Shown here: positions 9,412-17,740 of the stretch, piece after piece | Numbering within the stretch: position 1 is the first letter of the stretch | Layout of the letters: every line of letters begins with the position of its first letter | Assembly: GCA_017521465.1 (NCBI GenBank) | Contig: JAFXCN010000002.1 | Span: 1 to 64,000 of the forward strand | Source of the DNA: Clostridia bacterium | GTDB lineage: Bacteria; Bacillota; Clostridia; TANB77; UBA1234 | Reading direction: 5' to 3' | DNA: 64,000 nucleotides | Program-made: the position numbers and the translations under genes | Notes under the pieces: generated by a model | Seen by the model: the letters and a program-made list of their open reading frames with translations, nothing else | Database searches by the model: none | What the model was told of the DNA's origin: nothing

Positions 9412-10845
9412 TTATGAATTTGCAGTTGTTCCCGGATCAGCTATTTCAGGATCTATCGCACGTGCAATTTCATCCATTAATTTAGCCATTTCTTCTGGCA
9501 ATATACTAGCTCCTCCTGAAATTTCATCTACTACATTTTGCCTTTCATCATCCTCATTTGTAATCTCTTCAATCACATCAAGATGCGGTTTCTCCTCGAC
9601 ATCTTCAAGCTCTATCCCATTATTTGTCAAGATATCTTTTGCAATTTCTGCTATTTTACCATTACTGTTTTCTTCCAACTTCGACGATACGTCTAACTCC
9701 GCTTTTATATTTATATCTATTTCATATTCTTCAGTTGCATTTTTTAACATTTCACATTCCTTAGGTAAATTTTTCAAATCAGTTTCACTATTAATTTCAA
9801 ACTTTACTGAAATATTATTAATTACAGGTTCCTCAGCACCAAACTCTTTCGCTTTTTCTTGCATCATTGCAAGTAAATTAAATGCTACTTTTCTTTCTAT
9901 TGGATCATTCCAATCGATATCATCGAATCTTACTGCCACACTTCCTGTAGCATCTTTCACGGCAGCCAGCATTGCTCCCATTTCCTCAATTGGCATTTGC
10001 GAAATATATAATTTTATTGCTTCATTTTCACTTCCAGCATCCATAGAATCAAGTGAATTCAAAGAATCTTTTTTTATTTCTTCAGCATATTGCTTTATGT
10101 CCCCCAGAATTAGAAGAGTTTGAATTGACGAACCTCTATTCGTTGCCATCTCTATATACGTCTTAAATCTTTTGACTAAATCATTTTTAGCAACCTCTTT
10201 CACATGTGGTTCCATATCTTGAACAACTTGCGGCATACGTATATTTATTCTATTAATTTCGCTGATGCTTGTAGCATTAATTTCACTTTGTTCCATTTGC
10301 ACTTCAGCCGTAGCCTGCTTTCCTTGAATATGATCTTGCATAGCAAGGCCACCAAGAACCATTTTATGAAGTGCATTAATATTAGCAACTTTAGAATTAT
10401 CTTCTTGATTATTTATTCTTTTATCTAAAAAATTATCATCCCAGATATCTGCCACATCTGTTGTTTTATCGTATGCAGACATAATTTTAGCTTGAATTTC
10501 TATAGGCATATCTTTATATACATCCAAATGTTCTAGCATTTTCATTGCTCTAGTTTTTAAATATTCTGCTTCGTATTTTTTCCTTTCAGGAGTCATTTCC
10601 TGTTCATTATTATCAGTTTCATCAACTTCACTATTTTCTAATTCCGAAGTATTTTCACGTTCACACTCATCAAATTCCACAATTCCATAATTTTTAGCTT
10701 TTTCTAACATTCCTATCACTTCATCGCTAAGCGCTACTTCTTTGTTTTGTAATTCTTTTAGTTTATGTGATTCTATATTGTAATTTTCTTGTAAATAAGT
10801 TAATGCTTCTTGCGAAAGTGATTTTATTACTATTTTTTTACCCAT
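9412..10845 (-). CDS. Hypothetical acidic protein
   Basis: 477 aa from MGKKIVIKSLS, with GGGAGTG in front; an ATG 12 codons upstream lacks a site. Not recognised. The N-terminal 45 residues (SQEALTYLQENYNI ... LSDEVIGMLEKAKNYGI) look like a short helical domain. Residues 55-80 are a Glu/Asn-rich acidic linker. A long mostly helical region with MPIEIQAKIMSAYD follows, and the C-terminal third is very acidic. There is no transmembrane segment or enzyme motif. It is first gene of a two-gene unit with the basic 135-aa protein, transcribed from a good promoter at 10873-10901. Confidence 0.75.
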   Translation of the reverse strand: MGKKIVIKSLSQEALTYLQENYNIESHKLKELQNKEVALSDEVIGMLEKAKNYGIVEFDECERENTSELENSEVDETDNNEQEMTPERKKYEAEYLKTRAMKMLEHLDVYKDMPIEIQAKIMSAYDKTTDVADIWDDNFLDKRINNQEDNSKVANINALHKMVLGGLAMQDHIQGKQATAEVQMEQSEINATSISEINRINIRMPQVVQDMEPHVKEVAKNDLVKRFKTYIEMATNRGSSIQTLLILGDIKQYAEEIKKDSLNSLDSMDAGSENEAIKLYISQMPIEEMGAMLAAVKDATGSVAVRFDDIDWNDPIERKVAFNLLAMMQEKAKEFGAEEPVINNISVKFEINSETDLKNLPKECEMLKNATEEYEIDINIKAELDVSSKLEENSNGKIAEIAKDILTNNGIELEDVEEKPHLDVIEEITNEDDERQNVVDEISGGASILPEEMAKLMDEIARAIDPEIADPGTTANS

Positions 10846-10872
10846 TATTACACTCCCTTTCATATATTCTAT

Positions 10873-10901
10873 ATTATACAAAACATCAAAAAATAAGGCA
10901 A
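10873..10901 (-). promoter_or_regulatory. Promoter of the acidic/basic hypothetical pair
   Basis: Minus strand TTGCCT (10901-10896), 17-bp spacer, TATAAT (10878-10873), 28 bp before the start codon. Confidence 0.7.
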
Positions 10902-10924
10902 GTGATGATTAAAATTATCGCATC

Positions 10925-10983
10925 GATTTCAGCGCGTTTCCTTTCTCAACACTTTGCATTTAAAAAGGAAACGCGCTGAAATC
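10925..10983. repeat. Long inverted repeat upstream of the hypothetical pair
   Basis: GATTTCAGCGCGTTTCCTTT and AAAGGAAACGCGCTGAAATC form perfect 20-bp arms around an 18-bp loop. It has no T-run directly after it and lies just upstream of the promoter at 10873-10901, so it may be a protein-binding site or a transposable-palindrome remnant rather than a terminator. Confidence 0.75.
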
Positions 10984-10992
10984 AACACTCTT

Positions 10993-11033
10993 GAATAGAA
11001 AAAGCGGTCATAAAATGACCGCTTTTTCTATTC
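10993..11033 (-). terminator. Terminator of prfA
   Basis: GAATAGAAAAAGCGGTCA / TGACCGCTTTTTCTATTC, perfect 18-bp arms with a 5-bp loop, overlapping the prfA stop codon. Confidence 0.85.
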
Positions 11034-12086
11034 TTCTTCACTTAATTTTGCTGCTCTATCTGCTGCATTTAACGCATCTAACATTTCGTCTAATCCACCA
11101 TTCATAAAATCATCTACTCTAAACAAACTTAAACCTATTCTATGGTCTGTTATTCTTCCTTGAGGGAAGTTATATGTTCTTATTTTTTCTGATCTATCTC
11201 CTGTACCAACTTGATTTTTACGTGCTGATGCTTGTTCGCTTCTTTGTTTTTCTAATTGTGCTTCATATAATTTTGATCTAAGCATTGACATAGCTGTTTC
11301 TCTATTTTGAATTTGAGATCTTTCTGTTTGACATTCTACAATAACACCTGTTGGTATATGTGTTATTCTTATTGCTGATTCTGTCTTATTTACATGTTGT
11401 CCACCAGCTCCACTAGCTCTAAACGTATCTACTTTTAAGTCTGTAAGATTTATTTCTACCGCTACCTCATCAACTTCTGGCAATACAGCTACTGTTGCTG
11501 TAGATGTATGAATTCTTCCACTAGTTTCTGTTTCAGGCACTCTTTGTACTCTATGAACACCACTTTCAAATTTTAATCTACTGTAAGCACCTTTTCCTGT
11601 TATCATAAATGTTACTTCTTTTATTCCACCTAATTCTGTTTCGTTTAGATTTAACACTTCTGATTTCCATCTTTTCTTTTCTGCATACATGCTATACATT
11701 CTAAATAAATCAGCTGCAAATAGTGAAGATTCTTCTCCACCTGCGCCACCACGAATTTCTACAATAACGTTTTTATCATCATTAGGATCTTTTGGAACTA
11801 ATAATAATTTTAATTCCTCTTCTATTTTAGGAAGTTTCTCCTTTGTTTCATCCATTTCAGCTTGAGCTAAATCATGCATTTCTTTATCATTTAACATTTC
11901 TTTTAACTCTTCTATTGTAGCTATCGCCTTTTTGTATTCTCTATATTTTTCTACTATTTCAGAAATATCAGCATGTTCTTTCATAAGTTTTTGCCATTCG
12001 CTTTGGTTTGCAATTACTTCTGGATCAGAAATTTTTATATTTAATTCTTCGTATCTTTTTTCAACATTTTCTAATTTATCAAACAT
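11028..12086 (-). CDS. prfA: Peptide chain release factor 1
   Basis: 352 aa from MFDKLENV (ATG 12086, GAGGTG ribosome binding site); four more residues upstream are possible but lack a site. The catalytic GGQ loop is present in [17 protein letters not shown] at about 230. The N-terminal helical domain and the PxT-type codon recognition region precede it. RF1 reads UAA and UAG and triggers peptide release. prmC, the GGQ methyltransferase often next to prfA, is not here. The gene has its own promoter and terminator, a one-gene unit. Confidence 0.97.
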   Translation of the reverse strand: MFDKLENVEKRYEELNIKISDPEVIANQSEWQKLMKEHADISEIVEKYREYKKAIATIEELKEMLNDKEMHDLAQAEMDETKEKLPKIEEELKLLLVPKDPNDDKNVIVEIRGGAGGEESSLFAADLFRMYSMYAEKKRWKSEVLNLNETELGGIKEVTFMITGKGAYSRLKFESGVHRVQRVPETETSGRIHTSTATVAVLPEVDEVAVEINLTDLKVDTFRASGAGGQHVNKTESAIRITHIPTGVIVECQTERSQIQNRETAMSMLRSKLYEAQLEKQRSEQASARKNQVGTGDRSEKIRTYNFPQGRITDHRIGLSLFRVDDFMNGGLDEMLDALNAADRAAKLSEEE

Positions 12087-12129
12087 CTCGCACCTCAACT
12101 AAATTTTAAACTAAATTTTCAGCTAATAT

Positions 12130-12158
12130 ACTATAACATATTATGTATATAAATGCAA
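12130..12158 (-). promoter_or_regulatory. Promoter of prfA
   Basis: Minus strand TTGCAT (12158-12153), 17-bp spacer, TATAGT (12135-12130); the leader to the ATG is about 40 nt. Confidence 0.65.
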
Positions 12159-12161
12159 GGT

Positions 12162-12201
12162 AAAAAAAGAGGCATCGCCTTAGAATTGGAAACCTCTTTT
12201 T
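12162..12201 (-). terminator. Hairpin with T-run between ypeB and prfA
   Basis: AAAAAGAGG and CCTCTTTTT arms around a poorly paired loop, followed on the minus strand by a T7 run. Likely stops transcription coming from ypeB. Confidence 0.55.
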
Positions 12202-12207
12202 ACATTC

Positions 12208-12277
12208 GAAACGTTTTTTTATCCGACATACTCTGATTTTTTTTAAAATCATTCTATGTCGGACGAGAAAATGTTTC
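12208..12277. repeat. Family D hairpin, copy 1
   Basis: GAAACGTTTTTTTATCCGACATA pairs with TATGTCGGACGAGAAAATGTTTC, and GATTTT/AAAATC pairs inside. The same GAAACATTTTTCGTC...GACGA-AAAATGTTTC pattern returns at 45379-45449 and, as a half copy, at 50048-50073. Confidence 0.8.
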
Positions 12278-12301
12278 TATTTTGATGCTTTTGAGCAAAA
12301 T

Positions 12302-12335
12302 AACCACCAGTTCATGCCTGGTGGTTGTTTTGTTT
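12302..12335. terminator. Hairpin with T-rich flank downstream of ypeB
   Basis: AACCACCAG-TTCATGC-CTGGTGGTT, strong GC-rich stem followed by GTTTTGTTT on the plus strand and ATTTTG on the minus strand. Best read as the first terminator after ypeB. Confidence 0.55.
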
Positions 12336-12438
12336 ATAAATATTTTTCCAATACATTCTGATTCAATTGTCATACCTTCTTCTGTTTCTGTTGTTACTAT
12401 AGCAACATCTTAAATTCAAAATATTATCTATAAGTCTA
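12336..12438. other. Remainder of the prfA-ypeB spacer
   Basis: The 350-bp spacer contains the prfA promoter, two terminator-like hairpins and one family D repeat. In these last 100 bp I see no gene. A minus-strand reading without a proper start (VAIVTTETEEGMTIESECIG) is open but unsupported. Confidence 0.4.
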
Positions 12439-13803
12439 CTATATAGCCAAAATTCCATTTTCTGATTCTATTAAAAGAAATACTCTTTCTTCTTTACCTG
12501 TGTTTGCGTCAACATATACAATAAAATTCCTATCATCTACTTTGCCTTTAAACTCATATGTTAAAACTTCAGTTGACCATTCTGTTGGAATTAACGCTAA
12601 TCTTTCTGATGTTATTTCAACATCTTGATTAATAATTCTTCTAGCTTCATTTACATCTATTTTAGGCTCTTCTAGTTTTCTAGTAACATGCGAATTTAAA
12701 TATCCCCTTGTTTCAAATCCTAAAATTTCTCCATTATCAAGAGCGACTTTTACTTTTACTAAATCAGAATAACAAATTACACCACTTTGAGTATAAGCAA
12801 AATTTATCGTAACCGCACCATTTTCAACAGTATAATACGAAGTTTCCATTCCCATGTATCCGTGGTTTTCCAAAAATTCTAACGCGTATTTTTTCGCTTC
12901 ATCAATATTTATATTTTCATCATAAATATTTTTATTGTATGTCATCCACAAAACATGTCCACCAATTTTTGTTATATCAATATAAACCATATTTTCATTA
13001 TTCAATTCAATGTTATAACTATAAGTTGCTATATCGCCAGGAACTTCACCATTATAATTTATATTTTTTATAGTATTCTTCTTTATATAATCATAAATAA
13101 CTTCTCGCGCCTCTTTTTCAGTGTACTCTTTATCTCCTAACCCTTTAGGTTTTGTACTTGTCATATGCTCTGAGAACGGTCCATCATATATAAGCCCTTC
13201 ATAATCTTGCAAATTCTTTTCTATGTTAGCAAAACTATTTTGTGATACATTTGCAACTTCTTGTGCAAATGGTAAATTTCCTTCTTTTTTAGTTAACTCT
13301 TTCCAACTAACATTGGCAGTATTCATATCATTTTCTAATTCTACTAACGTTTCATTTAAGATCTCACATTGCTCTTGTAATCTTTTTAAATTTGCAAATT
13401 CTTCTTCATTCAAAGAATTGTTTTCTATAGTTTTTTTGGATAAATAATATGAATAATCACTTACTTGATTTAAAAATTTAACAGCATTTTCTAAAGATAT
13501 ATGCGTTATAGGTAACTTCGAAAGAGAACTCTCTGCTAAATTTGCCTCACGCCAAACCTCTGTCAATGTTTTTGCACTATATTCCGGTGTGCTAGAAATT
13601 TGCGCTTTAGTTAATAATGTTTTTACATTATCAACATATTCCATTAATTCATAAAACGATTCGCCATACGAATTGTTAATTGTTTGTATCAATTGTTCAT
13701 TTTGATTTTTTAATGTTATTGAAATTCCTGCTAATATAGCAATTATAAGAAAAGCAGCTATTAATCCAAAATTAATTTTCATCTTCTTTTTTGTCTTTTC
13801 CAT
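12439..13803 (-). CDS. ypeB: Spore germination protein YpeB
   Basis: 454 aa, the normal YpeB length. An N-terminal membrane anchor (INFGLIAAFLIIAILAGISI) precedes a helical domain with NQNEQLIQTINNSYGESFYEL and WREANLAESSLSKLP. Three PepSY-like repeats follow in the C-terminal half (YTEKEAREVIYDYIKK; IDEAKKYALEFLENHGY; DVNEARRIINQDVEI). YpeB sits in the inner spore membrane and is needed for deposition of the cortex-lytic enzyme SleB. Its presence is the best evidence here that the organism sporulates. sleB, normally the upstream partner, is absent; the neighbour is a divergent glycosyltransferase gene. Confidence 0.92.
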   Translation of the reverse strand: MEKTKKKMKINFGLIAAFLIIAILAGISITLKNQNEQLIQTINNSYGESFYELMEYVDNVKTLLTKAQISSTPEYSAKTLTEVWREANLAESSLSKLPITHISLENAVKFLNQVSDYSYYLSKKTIENNSLNEEEFANLKRLQEQCEILNETLVELENDMNTANVSWKELTKKEGNLPFAQEVANVSQNSFANIEKNLQDYEGLIYDGPFSEHMTSTKPKGLGDKEYTEKEAREVIYDYIKKNTIKNINYNGEVPGDIATYSYNIELNNENMVYIDITKIGGHVLWMTYNKNIYDENINIDEAKKYALEFLENHGYMGMETSYYTVENGAVTINFAYTQSGVICYSDLVKVKVALDNGEILGFETRGYLNSHVTRKLEEPKIDVNEARRIINQDVEITSERLALIPTEWSTEVLTYEFKGKVDDRNFIVYVDANTGKEERVFLLIESENGILAI

Positions 13804-13915
13804 ACAACTCCTCCAAATATTATATTTAGAAATAGTTTTTTCGAAATGTTGTTAATTATACACAAACTTTAAAACTTATGATAAAATGTTTTATATAATT
13901 CCAAGGAGGGATTTT

Positions 13916-15031
13916 ATGAAAAAAATAATGATTTTGTATGCTTCTGTTGGCGGTGGCCACTTCAAAGCTGCAAGCGGAATAAATAATTATATAAATGAAC
14001 ATTATCCTGATTACAAAACCGAGTTAGTAGATGCTTTAAAATACACAAATAAATTAGTTGATAAAATCGTTGTAAATTCATATGTAAATATGGCCAGATA
14101 TTCTCCTAAAATGTGGGGAGAAATATATAAATTTAGTGAAAAGCAATATTCAGTCGCAAACTTTAGTAATGCCGTGCAAAAAGTATTATCGAAAAAATTA
14201 TTCAAATTATTTAAAGATGAACATCCAGATGTAGTTATATCAACACATCCATTTATAACAGAAATGGTTGCATCATTAAAAAAACATAAAAAAACATCAT
14301 GTAAATTATGCGTAATCATGACTGACTACGCATCCCATAAATTTTGGGAAATAAAACATGAATATATTGATATGTATTTTGTTGCAAATAACGAAATGAA
14401 ACATACTCTAATCAACAACGGAATTGTTGGCTCTAAAATTAACGTAACCGGAATTCCAGTAGAGCCCGCATTTACAAAAGAATATAACAAAGAAGAAATT
14501 TATAAAGAATTTGCTCTCTCACCTGACAAACGAACTTTTCTTATATTTGGAGGTGGGCAATTTGGAATGTCAAATATAAAGGATTTCTTTACAGCACTTT
14601 TAAATGTCACGGAAGACATTCAAATAATTGCAATTGCTGGTAAAGGCAAAAAAACACAAAAACTTTTCGAAAAGCTTGCTAAAAATTCTGATAAAAAAGT
14701 GGTAATTCTAGGTTACACAACCAAAGTACCAGAATTAATGCAAATATCTGATTTTGTGATATCTAAACCAGGAGGGCTTACGACTACAGAAATTTTAGTT
14801 TCACAAATTCCTTTTATAATTATAAATCCAGTTCCTGGACAAGAAGAAGAAAACGCGAATTTCTTAACTAATAATGGCGCAGCAGTTAGAATTTGGGACG
14901 CTTCAAAAGCACTTCCATTTATCGAGCAATTTATCAGCGATTCTTTTAGAATCGAAAATATGAAAATTATGCAAAAACATATCGCTAAACCAAGTTCAAC
15001 AAAGGATATAGTAGAGAAGATATTATCATAA
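13916..15031 (+). CDS. MGDG-synthase-type glycosyltransferase (UgtP-like)
   Basis: 371 aa from MKKIMILYASVGGGH (AAGGAGGG 6 bp upstream; an ATG ten codons earlier has no site). The N-terminal GGGH loop and the MGDG_synth region belong to GT28-like enzymes. The C-terminal UDP-sugar site reads ILGYTTKVPELMQISDFVIS, KPGGLTTTEILVSQIPFI and GQEEENA. Relatives in Bacillus (UgtP/YpfP) add glucose from UDP-glucose to diacylglycerol, making glycolipid anchors for lipoteichoic acid at the cytoplasmic membrane face. Diverges from ypeB and is monocistronic. Donor and acceptor specificity cannot be read from sequence. Confidence 0.85.
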   Translation: MKKIMILYASVGGGHFKAASGINNYINEHYPDYKTELVDALKYTNKLVDKIVVNSYVNMARYSPKMWGEIYKFSEKQYSVANFSNAVQKVLSKKLFKLFKDEHPDVVISTHPFITEMVASLKKHKKTSCKLCVIMTDYASHKFWEIKHEYIDMYFVANNEMKHTLINNGIVGSKINVTGIPVEPAFTKEYNKEEIYKEFALSPDKRTFLIFGGGQFGMSNIKDFFTALLNVTEDIQIIAIAGKGKKTQKLFEKLAKNSDKKVVILGYTTKVPELMQISDFVISKPGGLTTTEILVSQIPFIIINPVPGQEEENANFLTNNGAAVRIWDASKALPFIEQFISDSFRIENMKIMQKHIAKPSSTKDIVEKILS

Positions 15032-15080
15032 TTTTGCTTTTTAAAGCAAAATTATGATAGTGAAGAGTGAATAATAAATG

Positions 15081-15113
15081 AAAAAAGTTTTCGCCAAATT
15101 GGCGAAAACTTTT
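15081..15113. terminator. Bidirectional terminator between glycosyltransferase and recR
   Basis: AAAAGTTTTCGCC-AAAT-TGGCGAAAACTTTT, A/T-runs on both sides, located between two convergent genes. A second small hairpin (TTTTGCTTT/AAAGCAAAA, 15033-15053) follows the glycosyltransferase stop, then a short family E stretch (15058-15080). Confidence 0.8.
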
Positions 15114-15708
15114 ATATTTCTCTTCTATTTTCCATTGCTTTTGCAAGCGTTACTTCATCTGTATATTCTAAATCTCCTCCAATTGGTATTCCATGAGCAA
15201 TTCTTGTTGTTTTTATATTAAATGGTTTTACTAATTTAGAAATATACATTGCTGTCGCTTCTCCCTCAACGTTCGGATTTGTAGCAAGTATAAGTTCTTT
15301 TACATCTTCATTTCCTATACGAGTAATAAGTTCTTTAATTTTTATATCGTTAGGACCAATACCATTTACTGGCGAAATAACTCCATGCAAAACATGATAA
15401 ACGCCGCTATATTCATGGGTCCTTTCTATAGGAACGATATCTCTTACATCTTCTACAACGCATATTACTTCCTTGTTTCTCTTGGCATTCGCACAAATCG
15501 GACAAGGATCAATATCTGTTATATTACTACATACTGAACAATATTTTAAATTCTTCCTAGCGTCTACAATTGTATTAGCAAATTCAATTGCATTTTCTTC
15601 TGGCGAATTCAAAACGTGAAATGCAAGTCTAACAGCTGTCTTATGCCCTATGCTTGGAAGTTTTTCAAACTCTTCTATTAATTTTTCAATCGATGCACTA
15701 AACGCCAT
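15112..15708 (-). CDS. recR: Recombination mediator RecR
   Basis: 198 aa, standard. Helix-hairpin-helix near [20 protein letters not shown], a four-cysteine zinc finger ([16 protein letters not shown]) and a TOPRIM domain ([29 protein letters not shown]). RecR works with RecO/RecF to load RecA at single-strand gaps. Last gene in the conserved order dnaX-ybaB-recR, 30 bp after ybaB, with its own AGAGGT ribosome binding site. Confidence 0.97.
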   Translation of the reverse strand: MAFSASIEKLIEEFEKLPSIGHKTAVRLAFHVLNSPEENAIEFANTIVDARKNLKYCSVCSNITDIDPCPICANAKRNKEVICVVEDVRDIVPIERTHEYSGVYHVLHGVISPVNGIGPNDIKIKELITRIGNEDVKELILATNPNVEGEATAMYISKLVKPFNIKTTRIAHGIPIGGDLEYTDEVTLAKAMENRREI

Positions 15709-15738
15709 CTTTTTACCTCTCTTTAAACCTTTGTAATA

Positions 15739-16083
15739 TTATAATAATCCGTTTAGACCGCCTGGAACATTATATCTTCTCATTTCAGCTTCAACTAATT
15801 CATCTGCTTTTTTGGTTGCTTCTGTAATTGCTGTCAATATTAAATCTTCAAGCATTTCTACATCATCTGGATCTACAACTTCTGGTTTAATTTTTATAGC
15901 TTTTAATAATTTTTTACCATTCATAGTAACAGTTACTGCACCGCCACCACTTGTAGTTTCAAATTCTTTTGCTTCTATTTCTTCTTGAGTTTTCATCATA
16001 TCTGCTTGCATTTTTTGTGCTTGTCTCATCAATTGTTGCATGTTTCCTCCACCCATTCCTGGGAATCCACCATATCTAGCCAT
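15739..16083 (-). CDS. ybaB: Nucleoid-associated protein, YbaB/EbfC family
   Basis: 114 aa. Gly/Met-rich N-terminus (GGFPGMGGGNMQQLMRQAQKMQ) and the conserved TSGGGAVTVTMNGKKLLKAIKI core, then DPDDVEMLEDLILTAI. YbaB forms tweezer-like dimers that bind DNA. Located between dnaX and recR as in most bacteria. Confidence 0.96.
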   Translation of the reverse strand: MARYGGFPGMGGGNMQQLMRQAQKMQADMMKTQEEIEAKEFETTSGGGAVTVTMNGKKLLKAIKIKPEVVDPDDVEMLEDLILTAITEATKKADELVEAEMRRYNVPGGLNGLL

Positions 16084-16099
16084 CCTTACTATCTTCCTT

Positions 16100-17518
16100 T
16101 CATTTTAAATTATCATATTTTACGCTTACATCTTCTCCACAAACAGATATAACAGCTTCTTTTATCGCAATTTTTGTTTCGTCTTTTTGAAGAGTAGCTT
16201 TTGTAAACGCATCTACTTGACCGTCGAAAATAATATGCACTAAATTGTCTTGCCCTTTTTCAATTTTTGTATTTATTAATTTCGAATACACAACTATTTT
16301 CCCGTTTTCTTTTAGCTTTGTCAATACTTTATATTTAAGCCCTTCTTTATCTTCATTCACAAAGGTATCTAGCTGTTTAGCTTGAGTATTTATCGGCATT
16401 TTTTTCTCTACGCGAGTGCTATTATTTTCTGCCTTTTTATCTTCATCTAAACAAATTTTTATAAGTCCTGTTTCAAATATTATGCCTTGCTCTGAAGACC
16501 ATTTCATTTTCGATTCTAAATTAGAAAGTTCTGTTATGACATATGCAACATCTTCCTTAGTACTTTTATCAGCAATCATTTGTAATTTGGCAAGCTCATC
16601 TTCTGCATACGAAGTAATTGCACATTTTGCTTTTAACATTAATATGTCACGCATCATTTTTATTAATTCCCACAAAAATACATTTATATCCTTGCCATCT
16701 ACTATTATTTTTTCTGATAGTTCAACAATTTTTTCTATATTTTTATCTAAAATCATTTCAGACATTTCTATTAAATATTCAAATTTCGGAACACCTGTAA
16801 GCTCTCTAACAACGTTTTCTGTTATATTTTCATTATCTTCAGAAATACATCTATCTAATATGCTTATTGCATCTCTCATAGCACCGTCAGCCAAATTCGA
16901 AATCATTTTTAAAGCATTTTCTTCTATATTTACATTACTCTCATCACAAATATATTTTAAGCGTTTTACAATATCATTTTGTGAAATTCTTTTAAAATCA
17001 AACCTTTGACATCTTGATAAAATTGTAGTTGGTAATTTTTGTGGTTCCGTCGTTGCAAGTATAAAGATAACATGCGCCGGAGGCTCTTCAAGAGTTTTTA
17101 GAAGCGCATTAAACGCACCTGTTGACAACATGTGAACTTCATCGATAATATAAACTCTATATTTAGCTTTGGTAGGAATGAATTCGACTTCCTCTCTTAT
17201 ATCTCTAATGTTGTCTACACCATTATTTGACGCAGCATCCATTTCTGTTATATCTATTAAACTTCCCTCAATAGCCTGTCTACATATTTCGCATTCGTTA
17301 CATGGTTCTCCATCAACAAGATGTTCACAATTTACAGCCCTTGCTAAGATTTTAGCAGTTGATGTCTTTCCACTTCCTCTTCCACCGCTAAACAAATACG
17401 CATGTCCCACTCTATTATTTATAATCTGATTTCTTATCGTCTTCGTTATATGTTCTTGGCCAACAACATCTGAAAATTTTATTGGTCTAAACTTTCTATA
17501 TAATGCTATATATGACAA
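16100..17518 (-). CDS. dnaX: DNA polymerase III subunit gamma/tau
   Basis: 472 aa from a TTG start at 17518, chosen because GGGGTGAG sits 4 bp upstream and the product then begins with the family's SYIALYRKFRP. Walker A GGRGSGKTSTAK, a zinc-binding Cys set (CEHLVDGEPCNECEICR), Walker B IDEVHML and the SRC sensor LSRCQRFDF are all present. The clamp-loader ATPase of the replisome. The C-terminal tau extension is shorter than in E. coli. The SRP RNA lies just upstream in the same direction. Confidence 0.97.
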   Translation of the reverse strand: MSYIALYRKFRPIKFSDVVGQEHITKTIRNQIINNRVGHAYLFSGGRGSGKTSTAKILARAVNCEHLVDGEPCNECEICRQAIEGSLIDITEMDAASNNGVDNIRDIREEVEFIPTKAKYRVYIIDEVHMLSTGAFNALLKTLEEPPAHVIFILATTEPQKLPTTILSRCQRFDFKRISQNDIVKRLKYICDESNVNIEENALKMISNLADGAMRDAISILDRCISEDNENITENVVRELTGVPKFEYLIEMSEMILDKNIEKIVELSEKIIVDGKDINVFLWELIKMMRDILMLKAKCAITSYAEDELAKLQMIADKSTKEDVAYVITELSNLESKMKWSSEQGIIFETGLIKICLDEDKKAENNSTRVEKKMPINTQAKQLDTFVNEDKEGLKYKVLTKLKENGKIVVYSKLINTKIEKGQDNLVHIIFDGQVDAFTKATLQKDETKIAIKEAVISVCGEDVSVKYDNLK

Positions 17519-17544
17519 ACTTCTCACCCCATTATACAAAAAAA

Positions 17545-17673
17545 GTACTGTAAGGTACATTTATATGGATGATATGCACATAAATGGTACCACTTATCGC
17601 TGCTTCCTTCCGGACCTGACGAGGTTCATAGCCCTTCATTGCTCACCATCCATATAAATGTACCTTACGGTAC
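17545..17673 (-). ncRNA. ffs: Signal recognition particle RNA (4.5S-type)
   Basis: On the minus strand GTCAGGTCCGGAAGGAAGCA and GATAAGT form the conserved SRP domain IV with its GGAA tetraloop, where Ffh binds. The closing helix is unusually long: GTACCGTAAGGTACATTT at the 5' end pairs with AAATGTACCTTACAGTAC at the 3' end, giving about 27 continuous pairs including the ATGGATG part. The 3' end is followed by T7, so the closing helix may double as the terminator. dnaX starts 26 bp later, a common gene order. Confidence 0.95.
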
Positions 17674-17674
17674 G

Positions 17675-17703
17675 ATTATATACTTTATTCTCTGTTCAAT
17701 CAA
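17675..17703 (-). promoter_or_regulatory. Promoter of the SRP RNA
   Basis: Minus strand TTGATT (17703-17698), 17-bp spacer, TATAAT (17680-17675). Start expected within a few bases of the RNA 5' end at about 17670. Confidence 0.8.
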
Positions 17704-17740
17704 TATAATAGCACAATTTTATTTGTTTGTAAAGCTGATT

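Noticed and set aside
12252-12420. Short minus-strand reading (VAIVTTETEEGMTIESECIG...) after ypeB
   Set aside because: No start codon with a ribosome binding site, runs through a terminator and a repeat, no recognisable family; at most a gene remnant.
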